Assembly (NCBI GenBank): GCA_001600455.1
Contig: BCKC01000001.1
Location: 1,204,441-1,268,440, forward strand
Source of the DNA: Endocalyx cinctus
Taxonomy: Eukaryota > Ascomycota > Sordariomycetes > Amphisphaeriales > Apiosporaceae
Length of the DNA stretch: 64,000 bases
Reading direction: 5' to 3'
Position 1 is the stretch's first letter. Each line of letters begins with the position of its first letter. The notes below the pieces were generated by a model. That model was not told the DNA's origin and searched no databases. It saw nothing but the letters and a program-made list of their open reading frames with translations. Positions 38,801 through 50,284 of the stretch are shown here, one piece after another. The translations under genes were made by a program, and so were the position numbers.

Positions 38801-41800
38801 CTTATTGTTTCTTGGTCGGCATTTCGGGTGAATCCGCCGGATCTTCAATCCTCAGTTGGAGCCAGTCCTGAGACCGGAACACCATGACTGGGGGTTTCCC
38901 CCTTTTTTCTTTTCTCCCGCGAAACCCATGGATTTCGTCATGGGCTCAAGTTGGTTGGGTTTGATCCTATTGGACCGTCGGAAGAACACAGCAACAAAAA
39001 AAAAAGAATCCTTGGGCTCGTGAATACAATACACTACAGGCCTCTCTGCTCCTCTAATCAGATTCTACTCATAGGTACCGGAATCGCTCTTAGTATGGCA
39101 AGATAATACACATACCAAGAAAAAGAAAACACCGTATTCGCCAAATAACCCTGCGAGATCTGAGTTTTTTTTCTATGGCCTGTTATAGATTCCTCTTCCT
39201 CCTTGCATGTACGTGAACGAATATCCGGATTAAGATAGCACCACATACGAACTACGAGGCTTGACCACTCGGAAGAGTCCAGCTTTGACTCATTACTCTT
39301 TCATGTCCAGCAACTCGCCCACTATACACCCTTCCTCCCCTCTTACATATTAGATAAAGCCTTTACTGTGAAATCAGAGGCCGCGTCACTACGATGCACA
39401 CTGACAATGGGAGGTAGGATTGTATCATTCCGTACCAGTTTTCGACATCTGAGCGTATACTCTATAACCGGATTTTAATGCAGACAAAAATGGAGGTAGA
39501 CTACGGCCATGAGTTATGCGAAGAGAATAAACATCAATCAAATATAGAAAGGGAAAAAAATGAAGACCGCAATGCATGCGAATTGACGGGCACGGTCAGG
39601 GCTCAATACTACCCTGCCTTACGCGCGCGATCTCGACCGTCTGATATTGACAGATCACTGTGGGGTTCGAGTAATGACATTGAATGTTCTTATCAATCAC
39701 ACTAACACAAGGGAAGTAAAAATATATTGTTTCAACTTCATTCGTTTGTGAACTGGGTAATCTATGTGTCCATCTATCTATCTTTTTATCATTTCCGTCC
39801 TGACACTGCATGGAGCCATATATCGCCCATATTTCTTAATCTCTCAGCGATTAACGTGCGTTATCGCCGATCCAGGATACGAAGAAGGAAGGATGGATGG
39901 ATGGACTGAGCGCGTCGTCTACTTGCATTTTCTCGATAATTGAAAATATTTCAAACCCATCTTCGGATACTTGCTTCAGGTTCATGCATGCACAAGAACT
40001 ATACCGGGATAGCAAGCAACTATCACGTTGATTACTTGCCCACCAATACATTTCACTTCAAGAAGAAGAACCGCGTGCAACAGCGATAAAAAGCTTTTTT
40101 TCTGTGTGTGTGTGTGCTAAACAACACTTAGTACATTCAGGGGGTCATGTTCATCCATCCATCGATCCGTAGATGTGATGATTATGGATAGCCCATGTGA
40201 AAGTGGCTCGATTCTTGCAATATTCGAGTAATTAGGAGATGGGATCTCTCGGAAGAAACTCTCTCGACCGGAATAAACACACGGGCAGGTTCGACAACGA
40301 GAACCTCATCCGAAAACGTCGGATCGTGCTCTCATCTCGAAGTTGCGTCGAGCTCGACGGCGCAATATATGGAATTATTCCGAAGCGCAGAGCTGTCGAT
40401 CATCACCTAGAGAGAGCGAGGCAGATGGGCTATCTTCTCGTCTGATCGGCGAGTCTCGAATGTCGCCATTCTCGATGGATGGTTGCTGCTCATCGTCGTA
40501 TGCTTGGTAAGGTACGCCGACGGGCAACCATTCCAAGATTTGGAAAACTGTCTAGATATGTCGTGGGTAAAAAAAAAACGTGGTGTTGACCGGCACCTCT
40601 GATTGATTTTTCTTCTTCTTCTACCCCCCCTCCTCCCTTCGAAGCGACGTCGTAATTGACACAGTCGAAATTATACGGCACAGATGTACGCGTTATATGA
40701 TTCATGCAGAGGTACTCTGCTATCCTACATACCTCAACTAAGGGGCTCGCGCAATTAAGCTCATCTGTCATGTCAGAATGTAAGGGGTAATGACATCAGC
40801 ATTTCCTATGGCTGCAGCCTTGCCACACCCAACGAAAAGATTACTCTGATGAGTAACTGCAGCATTATCGACAATATTCCACTAATCATTTTACCTACAT
40901 TCTACACTACCTATGGGAACTCGAGGATTTGGCGAGATCTGCATTATTCTGCTCGGTCCTTTTTTTTTGTGCTTTATTGAAACCGAATCGCTGCTATGGT
41001 TCTTTTTTTTCTCAGTTGCAAACGAAGTTCTTTTGACGAATCGTGGCAGATTATCGAATATAAGATTTGTGCTTTATTGTACGCGTACGACAGTAATGGC
41101 TTGTGGACGAGATTTGAGTCTTCCGGCCGCTCCGTATGGTCTGGAATGCTTTCTTTATTGATTTCACATGCTTCATCTCGTAAGCGGACAACCGATCCAA
41201 ACCCATCAAACCTGCATCCGGTCAATGCAGCGCCTATTGCCTGATAAGCTAGGCTCATTTAATTTTTAAACACTTCCCTACTTACGCGAGTTATCCTCAG
41301 AACCCTGGGTGTGATCATATAAGGACCCATATGAATTTTGGTCCAGGGGGGACGTGATAATATCCCATACCTCCTTACCGATTGGACAATTGTACCCAAA
41401 ACCAAGGTATAAAAACCTTTTTCTTATAAAATACGAGCCGCAATTCAATCTACGCCTGCTTTTTTAAGCACCTACTCTGAGACAAAGAGCTTAGCCATAG
41501 ACTTAAACTCACTTGAGAGGAAGAAACGTCCCCCCGCAACGGTTCATTTCAGGCGGCTTTATTTGGATGCGGGAACCCTGAGGGGAAGCCTGTCAGGGTA
41601 GTATCCCGTCCCATCTCCTCACACGTTCTCCTGTGGTCGTAGAGAATGAAACGCTCAGGAATCAAATACTCCTGAAGAGGCTTATGTATGTTTATATATA
41701 TAACTTAGCCTATCCCCTTTCCCCCCCCTTGCCTCTGTGGTGTAACAAACGATAATCATGACACTATCTATCCTCTTGTTTTTTTTTTTACTGTTTTCGT

Positions 41801-43093
41801 ATTTCTTCCACCATTCGTTTCTCACCTCCTTATGCACAAATGCGTTCCACGGAGATAATGCAATCGTCCTTTTCCAGATGCAAAGGTAGGGCAATAGACA
41901 AAGAACCAAGGTCAGTAAAATCTGCCTGCTTTAATTAATTGTCAACCCATGCAAGGATATGATGCGTGTGCGAATTGCGTCTTGATCGCCTCATTGGCAG
42001 CCGCTCGCCCGCCTGTCCGTGTGGCGGGGGGTTTCGGTGACACGAGGTGAGGGACCTCCATCTAATCGGGCCCGAGTACGGCAATGGAAGGGAAGTTATC
42101 ACGGCAAATTGAAATTAAACGGCGTGGGCTTGGCGAAGACGTTCAGGGGAGGAAGGGAGGGGGGAATAAAAAGGGGGGGAGGGGTTTGGTTTGGTTTTAC
42201 CGCACCGTTCGGCGAGCGCTAATATTACTTTTATGGCGCCGTCGGAACCAGATATGCTCCGTCCGTGAGAATCTTGCGATAAGGGAAGCGGTTAACTGTC
42301 CCTTTTTTTTTTTTTTTTTGTCGATGATGGCGTTTCGCTCCTGGTGGAAAGCCGGGCCGCGAAAAACAAGCATGGGGTTGAAGTATGATCTGCAACCAAA
42401 CCTGCCAGTCAGCGCAGCCCACACTCCCGCTGCAGCGCAGCATTCTTTTTTTTTCGCGTTACTCAGCATCTTGAACGACCTCGGTTGAGACGCACTGGTC
42501 AATTTGATATAATTTTCTTGAAATGAGATGAGCTTCCTAGTATGGTAAATAAAAAAACTTTTTTTTTCTTGCATCGTCAGAAAATTGAGATACTGTGTCA
42601 CTTCGAAGAAAGAAAGAGAAAAAAAGAACAAGACTTAATAGTAGTTCGGAGGTACATGAAAGATACTAACCGTCGATGTCACGAATTCGATATCCGAAGT
42701 ACCTTTTCGTTTACGGCGAAACAGATGCGAAGATACCGTTTTTGAATCTATAAATCAAGACAGTCCAAGCGTCGGCATGGATGATGCATACATTTCTTCT
42801 GTGCCACCTGGGCGCGACGCAAGACGGGGAGAAGGGAAGCCACGGTGAAGCTTGAATCCCGACGCGGGCGTCAGCGAACAAGGGGGGGGATGTCTGGGGA
42901 AAAAAAAAGGGCCTCCCATGAAGGCAAAACTTCGACGATAGAATTTCGCTCCTTCATCCCTGTGACGATGATAATATTCTTCGCAAGCCATCACTACGGG
43001 TGGCTGCTGCTGATTTTGCGTCCACAAGGTCCTGCGGGTAAGCGTATCGATCTAGTGACACAGATCTCTTCAATTTAGGATCCGGTCGCACCA

Positions 43094-43165
43094 GGTTGTG
43101 TACTAGGATAGAATATCTCATCACTGAGATAGCGATTACCGTGTCACGCTATCCTAGTTACAACC
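43094..43165. repeat. Nested inverted repeat (foldback)
   Basis: An outer arm at 43094-43111 (GGTTGTGTACTAGGATAG) pairs with 43149-43165 (CTATCCTAGTTACAACC), nearly perfectly. Inside it ATCTCA at 43115-43120 pairs with TGAGAT at 43125-43130. It could be a small foldback or MITE-like remnant or a structured RNA; no target-site duplication is evident. Confidence 0.5.
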
Positions 43166-43568
43166 AACGATAATATTGCTAACCAACATGCTGAAAAGCA
43201 ACAGCCCGTTGTTAGTAATGGATACTTTGTCCCATATGATGGCCAAGCTAGAGATTTCATCTCAGCCAGACATGTGGTACCCTGAGTCTAGTGATAACTG
43301 TTAGATGCTAGAATTTTGAAGGAGCTTTATTGCGTACGCGGTTTATCTAAACGACGGTAAACTCTACTAGAAACTACGGCTCTGTTCTAATCTGGTCTTG
43401 ATAATCATTCTTCCGGGAGAATTCATTAATGTAAAATGCCCAAAGCAATAGGGCAGAGGAAGCGTAATATATGAATGCAACGCATACAGCTAGAACCACG
43501 CCTGTATATTGCGGCAATATCGATATATATCTATGTAAAAGACCCCCTCTATAAGCTATATTTTCTAC

Positions 43569-44558
43569 TCAATATTCGAACTTTTGCCCAACCAACCGCT
43601 CGCTCAACTTCCAGAGCTTCTCCGCGTTCTCCTCCGATATGATATCCGCGTCCGCCACGGCGACGCGGCTATTCGCCAGGAAAGCCGGGGACTTAGCCGG
43701 GATCTCGGGGTCGAGGGCGGCCACGAGCGGGGTGGCGGCGATCTGCTCGAACGTCTTGAAGCGGGGCTCCTCGGTATCCCAGTTGAACGGTTTTCCCGTG
43801 TTCCGCCTCGTGACCGGGTCGATCTCGGCGTAGTCCTCCATCGTGAGATGGGAGCCCAGGTTGGTGTCCAAGTTCGACCCCGGGTGCGCGGCCGCGGAGG
43901 TGACGCCTCGTCCTTTCAGCCGCTTCGTCAACCCGAACGAGAAGAGGACGTTGGACGCTTTGGCTTGTCCGTACCCCGACCAGGGGTCGTATGCGGCCCC
44001 GTTGGAAAAGTTGGGGTCTTCGAACCGGGGCGCCGTGATCTGGTAGCCGGCGCTGGTGAGGTTGACGATGCGAGCTCCTCCTTGGTCCCCTCTCTGGCTG
44101 GCGGACCGCAGGAGAGCCGGCATCAGGAGGTTCGTCAGCAGGAAGTGGCCCACGTGGTTCGCGGATAGCTGCATCTCGATCCCCTGCTTATCGACGGTGT
44201 ATTCCTTGAGGGCCATGTTACCGGCGCTGTTGACGAGGACGTCGATACTAGGTGCGACCGCGAGGACTTCGGTTGCGGCGTGTCGTATAGAGTCGTGGTC
44301 TGAGAGGTCGGCCTGCACGAATGTGACTTTTACCGATTCATCGATGGCTCTGATGCGCTCTAAGACGGGATTGACCTTGGACGCCGTTCGGGATACGATG
44401 ACGATATGCGCGGGTGAGGCCTTAGCCAACGTGGTGGCGATCTGGCTTCCAATACTGGGCTGGCCGGCGCCGGTGATGACGAAAGTACGACCTTTAACCT
44501 CCGACGCGAAGGCGTCTACGACTTGGTCTTGAGTTGCTGTGCCGTCGAATACCGCCAT
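43569..44558 (-). CDS. Short-chain dehydrogenase/reductase (SDR)
   Basis: NAD(P)-dependent oxidoreductase of the classical SDR fold, 329 residues from the ATG at 44558; no intron. The cofactor motif is a variant TGAGQPSIG (residues 29-37), followed by VSRT after the second strand, VLVNSAG (residues 107-113) in place of NNAG, the catalytic Ser near 169 (NLTSAG) and YGQAK (Tyr196, Lys200). The sequence order (NHVGHFLLTNLL before the active-site Ser) resembles the retinol-dehydrogenase/WW-oxidoreductase-like group. Substrate unknown. A TATATATA lies about 40 bp upstream. It is divergently oriented from the AA9 gene with 0.9 kb between their starts. Confidence 0.88.
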   Translation of the reverse strand: MAVFDGTATQDQVVDAFASEVKGRTFVITGAGQPSIGSQIATTLAKASPAHIVIVSRTASKVNPVLERIRAIDESVKVTFVQADLSDHDSIRHAATEVLAVAPSIDVLVNSAGNMALKEYTVDKQGIEMQLSANHVGHFLLTNLLMPALLRSASQRGDQGGARIVNLTSAGYQITAPRFEDPNFSNGAAYDPWSGYGQAKASNVLFSFGLTKRLKGRGVTSAAAHPGSNLDTNLGSHLTMEDYAEIDPVTRRNTGKPFNWDTEEPRFKTFEQIAATPLVAALDPEIPAKSPAFLANSRVAVADADIISEENAEKLWKLSERLVGQKFEY

Positions 44559-45490
44559 CTTGAAAATCAAGTAGCTTGTGCAGATCACTATCGATTATAT
44601 ATATAAATGAAACTAAGTGGTAAAATGATGGATTTCATCGTGATATGACTGAAAAATAATTGTTTGATAGGGTATTTTTATATCTAGATGGAAACCAGCA
44701 GCCCATTGTCGGATACACCGGATTCTGAGCCCTTAAGTCCGCATGTCACCAGAGAGATACGATCTTGGGTTGAGATAATGTCAACCCTGTCTTAAGGGGG
44801 GAATTCCTGATACCGCAAGTCCCGACTGTATCCCATGGCGTTTTAAGGCAAAGTAGGATTTATTTATGTAAACTTTCGTATCGAATTCAGCGACGTGAGA
44901 AGAGAACGGGGGTAGTTGTACATGTATAGGATTCCTCACGAAGATCTTCACCTCCAAATCAATTTCTCCGATAGTCAATACATGGAGACGTAAATCTCCA
45001 TGCGAGTCAAGGTATCAATATCTAAATAGCGAGGACGGGTTGAAAACAAGACACCGTAAATCATTTGTATTCAATGAAGGAAAATTGGATTCTGAAAAGC
45101 TTTTACGAAATGCAAGATGAATCCCATGACGAGTATTTAAATGAATGTCCCAGTCGATGTGGATAAAACATGCGATAATTATTTTATTTAGCCTATCTTA
45201 TACGTGGAACAAATCTTAAAATGGATCATATATGCTTACAAGACGGGCAGACTTCGTTTGGTCTGATTTAGGCAGAGATTTCCAATTCTTCCATACAAAT
45301 CGTATGCTGACAGCTTACCTATGATGTTTTATAAAAGGAGCATACACCAACGAAAATGTTTTCAATGCCGGGATATAATCCTTTAGATATATACCCTCGG
45401 GGCTTCTTATCTCCCTAGATTTATGTAAGGATCAAATAAATTCTAACTCTTTCTTGACTCTTCTTCAAGCCAATAGCCCAAATAGCAAGG
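44559..45490. promoter_or_regulatory. Divergent promoter region between SDR and AA9 genes
   Basis: Holds a TATATATA on the SDR side (about 44595-44605) and a TATAAAAG at 45330-45337, 154 bp before the AA9 ATG. No other gene is seen; the frame at 44781-44978 is unconvincing. Confidence 0.45.
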
Positions 45491-46379
45491 ATGAAGAACT
45501 TTGTATCGATCGCCACTCTCGTATCGGCCCTCGCCCCAGGGCATGCGGTCGGCCACTGGGTATACAACCGACTGATTGTGAACGGAGCGCTCGCCGACAG
45601 CGAGCCGTGGCAGTACATCCGGGAGTCGAACATCTCGAACGCTCCCTTGCAGGACGTCGCCTCGGCCGACATGCGGTGTAACTCGGGGGCCGCTTCGGGA
45701 ACGCAAACCGGAGTCCTCGACGTCCGCGCCGGCGATGAGCTCGGCTTCGGAATCGGCGACAGCTTCGGCCACCCGGGTATCCAGCAGGTGTACCTGTCCA
45801 AGTCCCCAGAGGGGGTCCCCGTAGCCGATTACGACGGCTCCGGCGATTGGGCCCGCATATACTCTCTCACGTCGACGCCGCTGAACTCGACGGAGCCGAA
45901 CAGCTTTCCCGACGCACAGCCAGGGGCGCTGGATGTGAGTTTATTTTCAAAATATTGAACCCTAACGACGAGAATTCAACTGACGCCATCTTTTTTCTTT
46001 CTACTTGAAGTGGGCTACGCACAAGATCCACTCCTTCATTTTTACGTTACCTGAGACGACGCCTCCTGGAGAGTACCTCCTACGATCGGAGGGTCTCGCC
46101 CTGCACGCGGCGCACAAGCTCGGCAACGCGCAGTTCTACGTCGCCTGCGCGCAGATCAACGTCGTGGGGGATTCATCCGTTAACGTTCGACGGGATCAGG
46201 TACCTGGACCGTTGGTCAAGATACCGGGTATATACATGGAAGAAACGCCGGGAGTGCTGATCCCGGAGTTCTGGTCTGCCTTGAAGCAGTACACGGCTCC
46301 CGGACCGGCGTTGTGGCCTAATACTACCGTCGAGCAGCACGTGGCTAAGGTTTTGGATGGTTTCGGAGAAGAAGACTGA
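45491..46379 (+). CDS. Secreted AA9 lytic polysaccharide monooxygenase
   Basis: Copper-dependent oxidative cleavage of cellulose or related beta-glucans outside the cell. Two exons (45491-45934, 46011-46379) give 270 residues; donor GTGAGT and acceptor AAG meet in phase 0. After a signal peptide the mature protein would start at His22 (HWVYNRLIVNG), the first ligand of the copper histidine brace. The second ligand is His94 in SFGHPGIQQVYLSK. The axial region is conserved in EGLALHAA and NAQFYVACAQINV (Tyr191 and Gln189). Cys63 (ADMRCNSG) and Cys195 fit the conserved disulfide. The PGVLIPEFW segment near the C-terminus is also typical. There is no CBM1 and no GPI signal. Confidence 0.93.
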
Positions 46380-47140
46380 GACGATGAATTGGGCTGGTAG
46401 CCTTGGAGTATAAGGAAATGCCATATGACGGACGAGTCGTCGACGTTGATGCATCGCTTGTGGCAGCTTGCGACGAAAAAGGGTGTCAGAGGTGGAGATT
46501 GAAACGTCGTCATACTATGTATCCCTAACTGTGTAAGCCTGTGCCGCGGGGGCTGGGGGGTGGATTTTAGTTCATGCCGGGGTTGCTAGGATATCCACCA
46601 CTTGCAGATATAAACATTCCCATTAGTGTAAGCCAGCTGCATAATGAATAGCTGAAGATAAGCTGGCAGCTGACAGAGTGACCTGACTACTTGAGTCTTG
46701 ATCAATTCACATCAGAAGTGAGAGTGGAGTAGCAACAGGTTTCCTGTTTAAAAAGCAACTATATTATTAATATCACTCACCCTGTCCGTTCTAGAGGAGA
46801 CCTGAGAGACTCAGGCAACCAGGCACGACATATCTAAATGTAAGCAAAGGCTAAAAACAGCGTTAAAGTAAGTCAATGACGTTCAGCTCTCTTTATAGCT
46901 CTGTCTGTGATTGATGTCAATTACAAATCAATAAATTCAATATTGATGAAATATCGAAGACTATATAAGAGATAAACTTAAGCAGTTTGATTGTCTATTC
47001 TCCTTCGTTGTTCTGTGTCGTATTGAATACTACTATCGTCTCTTGATGTCTATTATATTACATTCAGCCTCAGACTACCTACGATCCCAGTTACACAACC
47101 TCTCGCTTTCTTGGCCAGCAATCATATTCTCTATACTAAA
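46380..47140. other. Intergenic with TATA-like element for the downstream small gene
   Basis: TATATAA at 46962-46968 lies about 170 bp before the next start codon. Otherwise AT-rich with no gene. Confidence 0.4.
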
Positions 47141-47697
47141 ATGGGTGTCCCGGTTATCTTGTGCGGAAAGACGGAGGCGATCGGCAGTGGAGTGATAGCC
47201 GGCCTGAAGCCCGAATTCGACGGTTCGTGAACCAATCCTCCTCCTACCTATCTCCTTTTCTTATTCTGTTCTTACACAGATCTTTTCCCTGGCCAACACC
47301 GACCAATAAGGGAATTTTTTTTTTTTTAACGCACGCGCACTGAACAAAAAAAACAGTTATACATTTCGTCATGACGCCTCAAGGCGCCGAGCAGATCCGG
47401 GCTATCTTCGAGGGTTCCCAATCGCCCGCGTCCGACTCGGACCTCGGCAGCAAGGACTACTCGAGGAAGCCAGCGGCGGTGATCCTCGGTGGCGGCTACG
47501 ACGACGCCGACGCCGCGGCTATGATGAAGACGGCAGGGGGCGTCCACCCCGTCCCCTGGTTGCGGCCTGACCTGACCAAGCCCGCGCCTCCCCTCGGTCC
47601 CGAATACGGGAAAGCGATGGTGGCGCGCGTCAAGGCGATGCTGGCCGAGTTGGAAAAGGAAGGGAAGTTGAGCGAGGAGAAGGTTTTTTGGTATTAG
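47141..47697 (+). CDS. Small conserved-looking fungal protein of unknown function
   Basis: Two exons (47141-47222 and 47357-47697) give 140 residues. The donor is GTTCGT and the acceptor CAG, joining in phase 1 so that PEFD runs into VIHFVMTPQ. The N-terminus MGVPVILCGKTEAIG looks like the first strand and loop of a Rossmann-type fold, with further strands at VIHFV and AAVILGGGY. The C-terminal half has a PVPWLRPDLTKPAPPLGPEY segment and a charged helix. The pattern matches small hypothetical proteins common in filamentous ascomycetes, but I know no function. It lacks a signal peptide, so it is probably cytosolic. Confidence 0.75.
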
Positions 47698-48277
47698 GGA
47701 GAGGGAGAAAGGAAGGAAGAAAGCTGTTTGTTTATCTTATTTAACTGGTTTCTTATTAGTACGTTAAGTAAAGTTCTATAAATAAACACTTCGTTTTAAA
47801 ATGAAAAAAAAAAGGAAATGATTCAATGCTATAGAAGATATAATGCGCCGTCCCCTGAGTCTTGGCATATATATCCGCTGGTTCTTCCTCCGGGTCCGAG
47901 GGCCCGAGGGCCCGAAAGTCCCGGAATCCTCAGCCCCATTTTCACATCACCACGGCGAATATCTCTCGCGTATCATGAGCTAGGGATTTACGTCTTGTCT
48001 GAGCGGAAATCAATGAATATCGACAGTGATACTCCGTATTTCGTATTGAAGAGGATTCATCGTGCACCAGCTGTGCCCGGCGACCGCAGACCAATCCAAG
48101 AGCTAGGCAGCGAGTTTTTATATTGATTAATTATACTCCCTCCTTTTTGATCGCTATAAAGATATAGTATTTCTCCATTATTTCGTAATTTTATTTGTAT
48201 TCTTGACTATCCATCCCATCTCCTATTTCATCTTTTACGTCTGTCATCTTATCGCCGATACGTACACTAGTTCTAAG
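47698..48277. other. Intergenic spacer
   Basis: Contains 3' flank of the small gene with an A-rich run at 47803-47813, and the promoter of the RTA1-like gene. The 102-residue frame at 47818-48126 is not recognisable. Confidence 0.4.
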
Positions 48278-49518
48278 ATGGCCCTCGGAGAGCCTGGTAA
48301 GACTTACAGCCTTCCCATTCACTTGACGGTTACTAATATATCATAGTTCTCGGAAGTCTTTACGTATATGCTCCCAATAATGTAGCGCCAGTCATTTTCG
48401 CCGTTGCATACGCTCTCTCGGCTGTTGGTCATATATGGCAGTGTTAGTAAGTCGTCCCTGTGCTCGTCCGCCCTGCCTCAAATCAAGTCTTCTAACACGG
48501 ATATATACTACTAGTCAGTCGAAAAGCTTCAAGCTTGCGGGGCTACAGGCATCATGCGCAGTCCTTTTCTCTGTCGGTTACGCTTTACGCGAATACGGAG
48601 CGTTAGGCCATTACATATACAGTACGAGTAACCTTGTAATATTCATAGTTAGCCAGGTTCTTATATACATTTGTCCGTAAGTTCATTACCCACATCACAC
48701 ACATGTTATCTAATAGATAAATCGTATTTCGTCCGTTATCGTCAGTTCGCTAACACTTCCTTGTCGTCATGACCAAAAAAAAAAGTCCTCTTCTCGAGCT
48801 TGCCAACTATCATGTCCTCGGACGAATGTTCTACTACGTACCCCATTGCGCGCCTTTCCCCTCCGATAAAGTGGCGATTACCTTCGGCGGAATCATGTTG
48901 ATAGTGGAGACGCTCAACTCCCTCGGGGTGTCACTCTCGACGAACCCGTCGGCGTCGGCTTCCACCCAGTCTCTAGGAAAGCAACTGACGATAGCCGTGC
49001 TCGTGATCCAGCTCGTCGTCATCCTCGTCTTCATCGTCCTCGCGGCGATTTTCCACCGGCGCTGCGACCGGGCGGGGGTGCGACCCAAGGGCATCCGTAC
49101 TCTGCTGATGACCATGTACGCGAGCATGACGCTGATCCTGGCGCGCTGCATCTTCCGTCTGCTGGAGCACGTCGGGGGGAACACGGAGGCGGATTACGAG
49201 GATCTCGAGTCCCTGCGCGCACTTACCCCCGTGCTGAGGTACGAGGTCTACTTCTACATCTTCGAGTCCACTTTGATGCTGCTCAACTCGGTCTTGTGGA
49301 ACCTGTGGCACCCCGGTCGCTTTCTGCCTAGGAGTTCCCTCGTTTACCTCGCCTGCGATGGCGTAACCGAGCTGCAGGCCGTGGCGGAGGAGGATACGAG
49401 GCCGCTCGTAGCTAAGGTCGCTTCGAAGATGACTTTTGGCCTTCTTTTCCGTCGGAAAAAGCCAAAGCAGGATTATCGGGAGCTCGAGGAATACTCGACG
49501 ACCCCTGTTGCCGTCTAA
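48278..49518 (+). CDS. RTA1-like seven-transmembrane protein (lipid-translocating exporter family)
   Basis: Four exons (48278-48296, 48347-48446, 48515-48676, 48786-49518) give 337 residues. The exon 3/4 junction is placed at an AAG acceptor inside an A-run so that YICPPLLELANYHVLGRMFYYVP is continuous, the family hallmark. Hydrophobic helices are seen at VAPVIFAVAYALSAVGHIW, LQASCAVLFSVGYAL, VIFIVSQVLIYI, an amphipathic loop, then TIAVLVIQLVVILVFIVLAA, TLLMTMYASMTLILARCIFR and YIFESTLMLLNSVLW, consistent with seven passes. RTA1 relatives in yeast confer resistance to toxic lipids or compounds (Rta1, Rsb1, Pug1). The cytoplasmic tail is charged and short. The first exon codes only six residues plus one base, so the start is the least certain part. 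Confidence 0.88.
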
Positions 49519-50284
49519 CTCATTGTCATAGAATATCTGTAGAATGTACGATATATTTATAAGTAGCCAGCTTTATGGCGTGGCATGTATTATTAGACAT
49601 CACTACGAGTGAAAGGCGAAACTAAATACTTAATAAGAGGAGGGTAATAATCGCGTTGGTGTAACTGAGTAAAGTCTATTTCGAGGCACTTTAATATTAT
49701 TCAAATCAATATGCTTTTCCTAAGAGATTCAAATGAAGCTCGTTTCGCGCATTCGACCTCTCAACTCGTTGACCCTCGAGAAACCTTATGATTTCCAAAA
49801 GTCAAATGGTTCGGTCAACGAAATCAAGTTCACATGCGACGGCGATACTACGGGGTGGGTTGCTTTCTGAAGACGCAAGTAGGGTTGATAAGCCAATTAA
49901 AGCAGTTATATAAACCACACAGCGGGGTGTCAACATCCGACTCGTTCTTTATTAATTTGCGGGGGAGCCCTTTGGACTCTCACCACATTCCTAAATAAGA
50001 CAGCTAATTACTTATATTCTGCGTTATATCTATCGGAGAAGAAGTTAATATTCTCAATATTATATCCCATGTTCCTATATACTACCTAGTCACGCCCCGT
50101 CCCGTCGAGGAAGTGGTAGCGGTAATGTGACATTTATTCTTCGATGGAACAACAGATACATATTGGCCATGCATCCCCGTTAGATGCCGGTCATTCTTCA
50201 AGTTTTCAATCAGGGTAAGCAAGTTGATCTTTTCTTTCTTTTCTTTTCTCTTTAATCTCCTGCGTAATCCCGTTGTCGCCAGTT
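49519..50284. other. Intergenic spacer
   Basis: AT-rich, no convincing frame. Presumably the promoter of the phosphoesterase gene. Confidence 0.4.

Larger units (their letters stand above)
32996..43568. other. Ten-kb gene-poor region with many long homopolymers
   Basis: The first few hundred bases are creA 3' flank. Long A or T runs occur at 33426-33446, 33840-33868, 33971-33999, 35364-35382 and 35537-35564, and a 14-nt poly-C at 37132-37145. Frames such as 35999-36406, 36505-36870, 37892-38230, 40490-40771 and 42084-42488 are unrecognised and mostly run through homopolymers, so I leave them out. A nested inverted repeat is listed separately. Confidence 0.4.

Noticed and set aside
40490..40771. 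93-residue minus-strand frame
   Set aside because: Contains a translated homopolymer stretch and no known motif.
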